Positions 6,361 through 9,331 of a stretch of DNA of 9,331 nt are shown in pieces. Under the pieces are notes generated by a model. It made no database searches. It was given only the letters and a program-made list of their open reading frames with translations, and had not been told where the DNA came from. The DNA is from Dehalococcoidia bacterium UBA2158 (GTDB taxonomy: Bacteria; Chloroflexota; Dehalococcoidia; Lucifugimonadales; UBA3495). The stretch lies in contig DCWQ01000040.1 of assembly GCA_002328185.1 (NCBI GenBank), positions 41,989 to 51,319 on the forward strand. The letters run 5' to 3'. The position numbers and the translations under genes were made by a program. Position 1 is the stretch's first letter, and each line of letters begins with the position of its first letter.

Positions 6361-6562
6361 ATTCTTGATGATGTGGCGTATTATTAACTTTGGCTGCAAA
6401 TAGGCCGCAAAGATTTTGGTGGCTGCCCGCCAAGGAAGCGAAGTACAACCTGGCCTGATACAGGACTGGGACGGGAATTCCACTACCGATCCTAATGATT
6501 TTCGGGGGCTTGATAATAAGGGTATGTTCTCCGATGGAGGCGGACCAAGCCTATTACGGTAA
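6361..6562 (+). pseudogene. fragment of Ldh2-family malate/L-lactate-type dehydrogenase
   Basis: The frame 6404-6562 has no ATG and encodes AAKILVAARQGSEVQPGLIQ followed by DWDGNSTTDPNDF and a glycine-rich end (GMFSDGGGPSLL). This matches the conserved block of the NAD(P)H-dependent Ldh2 family (malate/L-lactate dehydrogenase, ureidoglycolate dehydrogenase AllD). There GK(I/V)..A is followed by D..G.PTTDP and later by LLP..G.KGYGL. Just upstream, in another frame (6361-6384), the peptide ILDDVAYY sits where the family has F.LDMAT, so at least one frameshift is present. The intact enzyme is about 340-350 aa; only about 65 residues are left, ended by TAA at 6560-6562. The intact MFS transporter follows 58 bp later, which suggests a former enzyme-transporter pair for a hydroxy acid. 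Confidence 0.55.
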
Positions 6563-6574
6563 AGACAGCGATCA

Positions 6575-6599
6575 GGAACCCGGCAGAACCACCGGTTCC
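6575..6599. promoter_or_regulatory. inverted repeat in the leader of the MFS gene
   Basis: GGAACC (6575-6580) and GGTTCC (6594-6599) are perfect 6-bp arms separated by 13 bases, ending 10 bases before the AGGA ribosome binding site of the transporter gene. The position would suit an operator or an RNA hairpin that affects translation. It may be chance, and no promoter could be placed with confidence. Confidence 0.25.
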
Positions 6600-6620
6600 A
6601 ATCCCAACTAGGACCTAAAA

Positions 6621-7862
6621 TTGGCGGAAGTTCTCAGTACGTTACAAAACACACAGGAACCCCAAGAAGAGCGGAAATTCCTTCTTGGTACCTTGACCTT
6701 CGGGCACACGGTCATTCACTGGTACCAGCAGATGTTCCCGATTTTTCTGCCCTTCATCAGAGCCGACCTGGGACTCTCTGAGGTTCAAGTCGGCGGCTTG
6801 ATGTCGGCCAAGCAGGGGGCCAGCGGACTCTTGACCTTGCCGTCCGGCTTCGCCGCTGACGCCTTCAACAAGCACAAGGCGGTGATTCTCGGCTCCGCCC
6901 TGGCGATGGGCGGGTGCGCTTACCTTGTCGCCAGCATTGCCCCGACATACTTTTGGGTCCTGACGTTTCTGGTCATGCTGGGAGCGGCCTCCGCCTTGTG
7001 GCATCCATCGTCGGTGTCCACTCTTTCGTTGCAGTTCGCCGACCGTCGGGGCACCGCTTTGGCATTGCATGGTGTCGGGGCCAGCGTAGGTGACAGCGTT
7101 GGTCCTTTGTGTATCGGAGCAATGCTGCTACTGGTGGGATGGAAGAATCTGGCGCAGTGGCACATGATTCCGGCATTGATCCTGGCCCTCGTGATGTGGA
7201 AGGCTGTCCGCCAGTATTACTCAGCCGGACCGGGCGGTCTGACCCGAAGGTCGTACTTCGCTGGTATAAAGGACATTTTTGCCCGTCCCACCATCTTCAT
7301 GGTGATGATTGCCAGCAGTTTCGTCGGGATGGCGCGGTTGAGCGTGATAACCTTCCTGCCTCTGTATCTCGCCGAAGAGATGGGCTACGATTCCTTCTGG
7401 CTCGGGTTTCATTGGGCCTTGCTATACGCCATGGGCATCTTTTCCCAGCCGTTGATGGGAATATTATCCGACAGATTCAGCCGCAAGACCGTATTGCTGC
7501 CGTCCTTCGCCACCATGGGATTGTTGTATCTACTGTTGCCCATGCCCGAAGGGGGCTTTCTACTCGCCTTGATCATCGGGACTTTAGGCCTGTTTTTCTA
7601 CGGTACTGGAAACATAGCGACCGCTGCGGTTCTGGACGTGGCATCCGAACACGTTCAGGGCACCACGCAGAGCTTCATGACTCTGTTTCAGCAGGTGGTT
7701 ACGTTACCGGCGCCCATGTTAGCAGGGTACATAGTGTCCCAATTCGGATATTCGACCGTCTTCTACTACTCGTCGGTCCTATTGTTCTCAGCGGCTACGG
7801 TTTGGGCGTTCATACGCATACCCAAGCGGGCTAAACCCTCTAGCGGCAGTGGAGGCCATTGA
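6621..7862 (+). CDS. MFS transporter, fosmidomycin-resistance (FSR)-like
   Basis: This 413-aa inner-membrane protein has about twelve hydrophobic helices and belongs to the major facilitator superfamily. A polar N-terminus of about 19 residues precedes helix 1. The first cytoplasmic loop carries motif A, GFAADAFNKHK at 76-86, and the equivalent loop of the second half carries GILSDRFSRK at 280-289, showing the two six-helix halves. The block SALWHPSSVSTLSLQFADRR at 124-143 resembles FSR-type proteins, in which G.A.FHPE is followed by a basic loop. The substrate is unknown; family members export drugs or move organic anions. TTG at 6621 is chosen as start because AGGA lies at 6610-6613 with a 7-base spacer, and the next methionine (residue 38) would remove half of helix 1. 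The upstream dehydrogenase remnant hints at hydroxy-acid transport. The reading frame shows no lesion, so it is probably functional. Confidence 0.88.
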   Translation: MAEVLSTLQNTQEPQEERKFLLGTLTFGHTVIHWYQQMFPIFLPFIRADLGLSEVQVGGLMSAKQGASGLLTLPSGFAADAFNKHKAVILGSALAMGGCAYLVASIAPTYFWVLTFLVMLGAASALWHPSSVSTLSLQFADRRGTALALHGVGASVGDSVGPLCIGAMLLLVGWKNLAQWHMIPALILALVMWKAVRQYYSAGPGGLTRRSYFAGIKDIFARPTIFMVMIASSFVGMARLSVITFLPLYLAEEMGYDSFWLGFHWALLYAMGIFSQPLMGILSDRFSRKTVLLPSFATMGLLYLLLPMPEGGFLLALIIGTLGLFFYGTGNIATAAVLDVASEHVQGTTQSFMTLFQQVVTLPAPMLAGYIVSQFGYSTVFYYSSVLLFSAATVWAFIRIPKRAKPSSGSGGH

Positions 7863-8143
7863 CCGGTTTGATAACCGAAGCACGGGTTTACTAGCTCTGA
7901 AATACGGCAAGGTTATCTTGACGGCGCGACTCCACTACCTGCTCGCAGGCAGCCCGAACCTCTGAATGTCGAACCGACACAGGGTCACCCCTACCGATTC
8001 TTGAGTTCTGCGTAGCGTGTGTTTCTCTGTCACGCTCCGTCCCATATAATCGCGTTCCGTAGCTAGAATGGCCCGTCTACTTCCTTGCTAGTACCCCTTA
8101 TGCCACCTAGTTACTGGGAGTTTGTCGGTAAAATGTCGGCAAT
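7863..8143. other. intergenic gap with a weak hairpin behind the MFS gene
   Basis: CGGTT (7864-7868) and AACCG (7873-7877) make a 5-bp stem with a 4-base loop directly after the MFS stop codon, without a T-run. Farther on, CCTG/CAGG arms near 7938-7950 and two TGTCGG hexamers 11 bases apart (8123-8128 and 8134-8139) occur. I see no gene, RNA or recognisable remnant. The two flanking genes converge here, so terminators of both should lie in this gap. Confidence 0.35.
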
Positions 8144-9307
8144 TTACTTTATGTTCGCGCTAACTCTTTCGGCTTTATAAAATCCGAGGTTATGCCAGCC
8201 TTCTAATGCAGTCTGTTTGTCTTTCAGAACAAGCTGCCAGACAATCTCCCCTTCTCTCGTGACCTCATATATTATCCCGTACCCTGTAATCAGGACATTA
8301 CCACTAGGCAGTTGGTCAGCATCCCTGAGAGGTATAACAAACCCACCCTTTCCTTTGAATGTTGGCGCAAATTCCCAAACGACCTCGCCTGTGTCGGGAT
8401 TGAATTCTATGGCAGCGTGGGGCATCACATGATTTGCAACAAGTATGTTGCCATTGGGTAGAAGTTCCGGGTCATGGGCATTATGCAATAAGCCTTCCCC
8501 CATCGTCCGGACGACGGACCCACTCGGGTCTACTTCCACTAACAGGTCAAAATTCCTTGGACTCAACAGAGTGTTGCCATTCTCCAGTCTTTCAACTGCA
8601 TTGTTATGGGTCCATCCGTGATCATCAATACCTCGATAAGGCTCCTGATCGAAGTGGTCTTTCGCGTGCCAACTCCACACTACTTCACCATCAGGAGATA
8701 CCTCTTTCGCTTGGGCATCGTCTACGGTATCCGTGCCGCCGAAATTATATAAAGTGTTGCCATTTGGCAGACGATCTACGTCGTGCGATATCTTTTCGCC
8801 CAAGTGAGACCACACGACTTCGCCGCTCCGGTCTATCTCAAAAACCCCTCTTTTGGGTAGACAAAGCAGGATATTACCATTTGCCAACAATTCAACATCT
8901 CTGTCCATAGACCTATAGGGCTCTCCCTCCCATAAGTCTCTCGAAATGACATATTCCCAAACCACTTCACCTAGCATGTTAACCTCGATGATTCGAGGCC
9001 ATTCCGCATCGTGGTTATCATTAAGCAACGTTGTCCCCGGCCACACCTTTTCCTGGTTATACACGGCCACCTTTATCGCTGGGTCTAATTTGCCTCGAGG
9101 CATCTGAGACACGGGTGAGGTTGGAACAGGTGTCGGCTCAGAGATTGACGCCAGTGTTGGCGTGACTGCAATAGAGGGGGGCGTAGCCGCGGGCATTGAC
9201 GCGACATCGGTTGGTTGGGTGGTAGGCCCGACCCCTGTCGGAGGTGTACTCGAGCAGCCAAGGACAGCAATGCCAATCAGTATTGCCGGAATCCTCAATA
9301 GCTTCAT
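8144..9307 (-). CDS. arylsulfotransferase-like beta-propeller lipoprotein
   Basis: The 387-aa product has a lipoprotein signal peptide (residues 1-17, lipobox VLG-C18). A Ser/Thr/Pro-rich linker runs to about 70, followed by a beta-propeller. Five copies of L.NGN.L (141, 180, 241, 283, 333) alternate with six copies of E(V/I)...G.VVW (108-117, 157-166, 202-211, 258-266, 301-311, 348-357), the pattern of arylsulfotransferase (ASST)/PQQ-like propellers. The segment GWTHNNAVERL, with R251 17 residues after H234, resembles the conserved His...Arg pair of E. coli ASST (H356, R374). H275 or H278 in LLHNAHDPEL is a candidate for the transiently sulfated histidine. That is inference, and the protein is shorter than the roughly 600-aa periplasmic enzyme. 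It would be anchored outside the cytoplasmic membrane. The ATG has AGGAGG (9314-9319) with a 6-base spacer. G+C is low (24/60 at 8161-8220, 26/60 at 8581-8640) compared with 38/60 in neighbours, suggesting transfer. Confidence 0.85.
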   Translation of the reverse strand: MKLLRIPAILIGIAVLGCSSTPPTGVGPTTQPTDVASMPAATPPSIAVTPTLASISEPTPVPTSPVSQMPRGKLDPAIKVAVYNQEKVWPGTTLLNDNHDAEWPRIIEVNMLGEVVWEYVISRDLWEGEPYRSMDRDVELLANGNILLCLPKRGVFEIDRSGEVVWSHLGEKISHDVDRLPNGNTLYNFGGTDTVDDAQAKEVSPDGEVVWSWHAKDHFDQEPYRGIDDHGWTHNNAVERLENGNTLLSPRNFDLLVEVDPSGSVVRTMGEGLLHNAHDPELLPNGNILVANHVMPHAAIEFNPDTGEVVWEFAPTFKGKGGFVIPLRDADQLPSGNVLITGYGIIYEVTREGEIVWQLVLKDKQTALEGWHNLGFYKAERVSANIK

Positions 9308-9313
9308 TTTCAG

Positions 9314-9319
9314 CCTCCT
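9314..9319 (-). promoter_or_regulatory. strong Shine-Dalgarno of the propeller lipoprotein gene
   Basis: On the minus strand AGGAGG stands 6 bases before the ATG at 9305-9307. A second TAAGGAG lies close upstream near the window edge. It is the best match to the anti-Shine-Dalgarno sequence in the window and fixes the start of the lipoprotein. Confidence 0.75.
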
Positions 9320-9331
9320 GCTACTCCTTAA

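Noticed and set aside
6581..6617. Possible second tRNA 3' end (GGTTCCAATCC followed by GGACC)
   Set aside because: The T-stem does not pair (ACCGG against CCCAA) and no acceptor strand or anticodon arm is present upstream.
7109..7834. 241-codon open frame on the plus strand within the MFS gene
   Set aside because: It is an out-of-frame reading of the transporter; the product is rich in Arg, His and Gly without domain signs.
8123..8139. TGTCGG direct repeat with 11-base period
   Set aside because: Only two short copies, not aligned with any promoter; likely chance. A similar TGTCGGCA near 6146 is also within chance expectation.
1..9331. CRISPR array, insertion sequence, toxin-antitoxin pair, retron or phage genes
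   Set aside because: No regularly spaced repeats, transposase or integrase frames, reverse transcriptase motifs or phage proteins were seen on either strand.

Overview
The window is ordinary bacterial chromosome rather than phage or plasmid. It has moderately high G+C, with 38 of 60 bases in sampled lines of aspS and of the MFS gene. GTG and TTG starts are common and gaps are short on the left side. The AspRS type (non-discriminating signature), the divergent DUF255 thioredoxin protein, the FSR-like MFS transporter and the mixture of intact genes with heavily decayed ones would fit a SAR202/Dehalococcoidia-like Chloroflexota genome. That assignment is an inference from memory of such proteins and is not proven here.

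Left block (63-4215, all minus strand). Reading in the direction of transcription: a remnant resembling the C-terminal part of an Lhr-type helicase (3859-4131, frame open to 4215), then a 595-aa DUF255/YyaL-type thioredoxin-fold protein (1945-3732), then aspS (63-1862). An 82-bp spacer with a strong hairpin separates the last two. A short palindromic dispersed repeat lies directly behind the aspS stop. The two intact genes are housekeeping-like and may be co-transcribed.

Middle block (4299-7862, plus strand). A 270-aa NUDT6-type Nudix hydrolase is intact. It is followed by about 1.5 kb (5112-6620) with no intact gene of normal size. This stretch is a gene graveyard. It holds a 41-codon hydrophobic small ORF of doubtful status, a membrane-anchored protein broken by a stop and frameshifts (about 5494-6058), the 3' half of a tRNA-Arg(UCG) on the minus strand (6228-6273), and a fragment of an Ldh2-family malate/lactate-type dehydrogenase (about 6361-6562). 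It ends at an intact 413-aa MFS transporter (6621-7862, TTG start). The dehydrogenase remnant just upstream of the transporter suggests a former organic-acid utilisation pair that has lost its enzyme.

Right block. After a 281-bp gap with nothing recognisable, a minus-strand gene (8144-9307) encodes a lipoprotein with an arylsulfotransferase-like beta-propeller. Its G+C is clearly lower than its neighbours (24/60 and 26/60 in two sampled lines), which points to separate ancestry.

I found no CRISPR array, insertion sequence, rRNA or defence system. The unusual content is the cluster of decayed genes around a half-tRNA, the internally deleted helicase remnant, and the low-G+C propeller lipoprotein. 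I do not see convincing evidence for a new multi-gene system.
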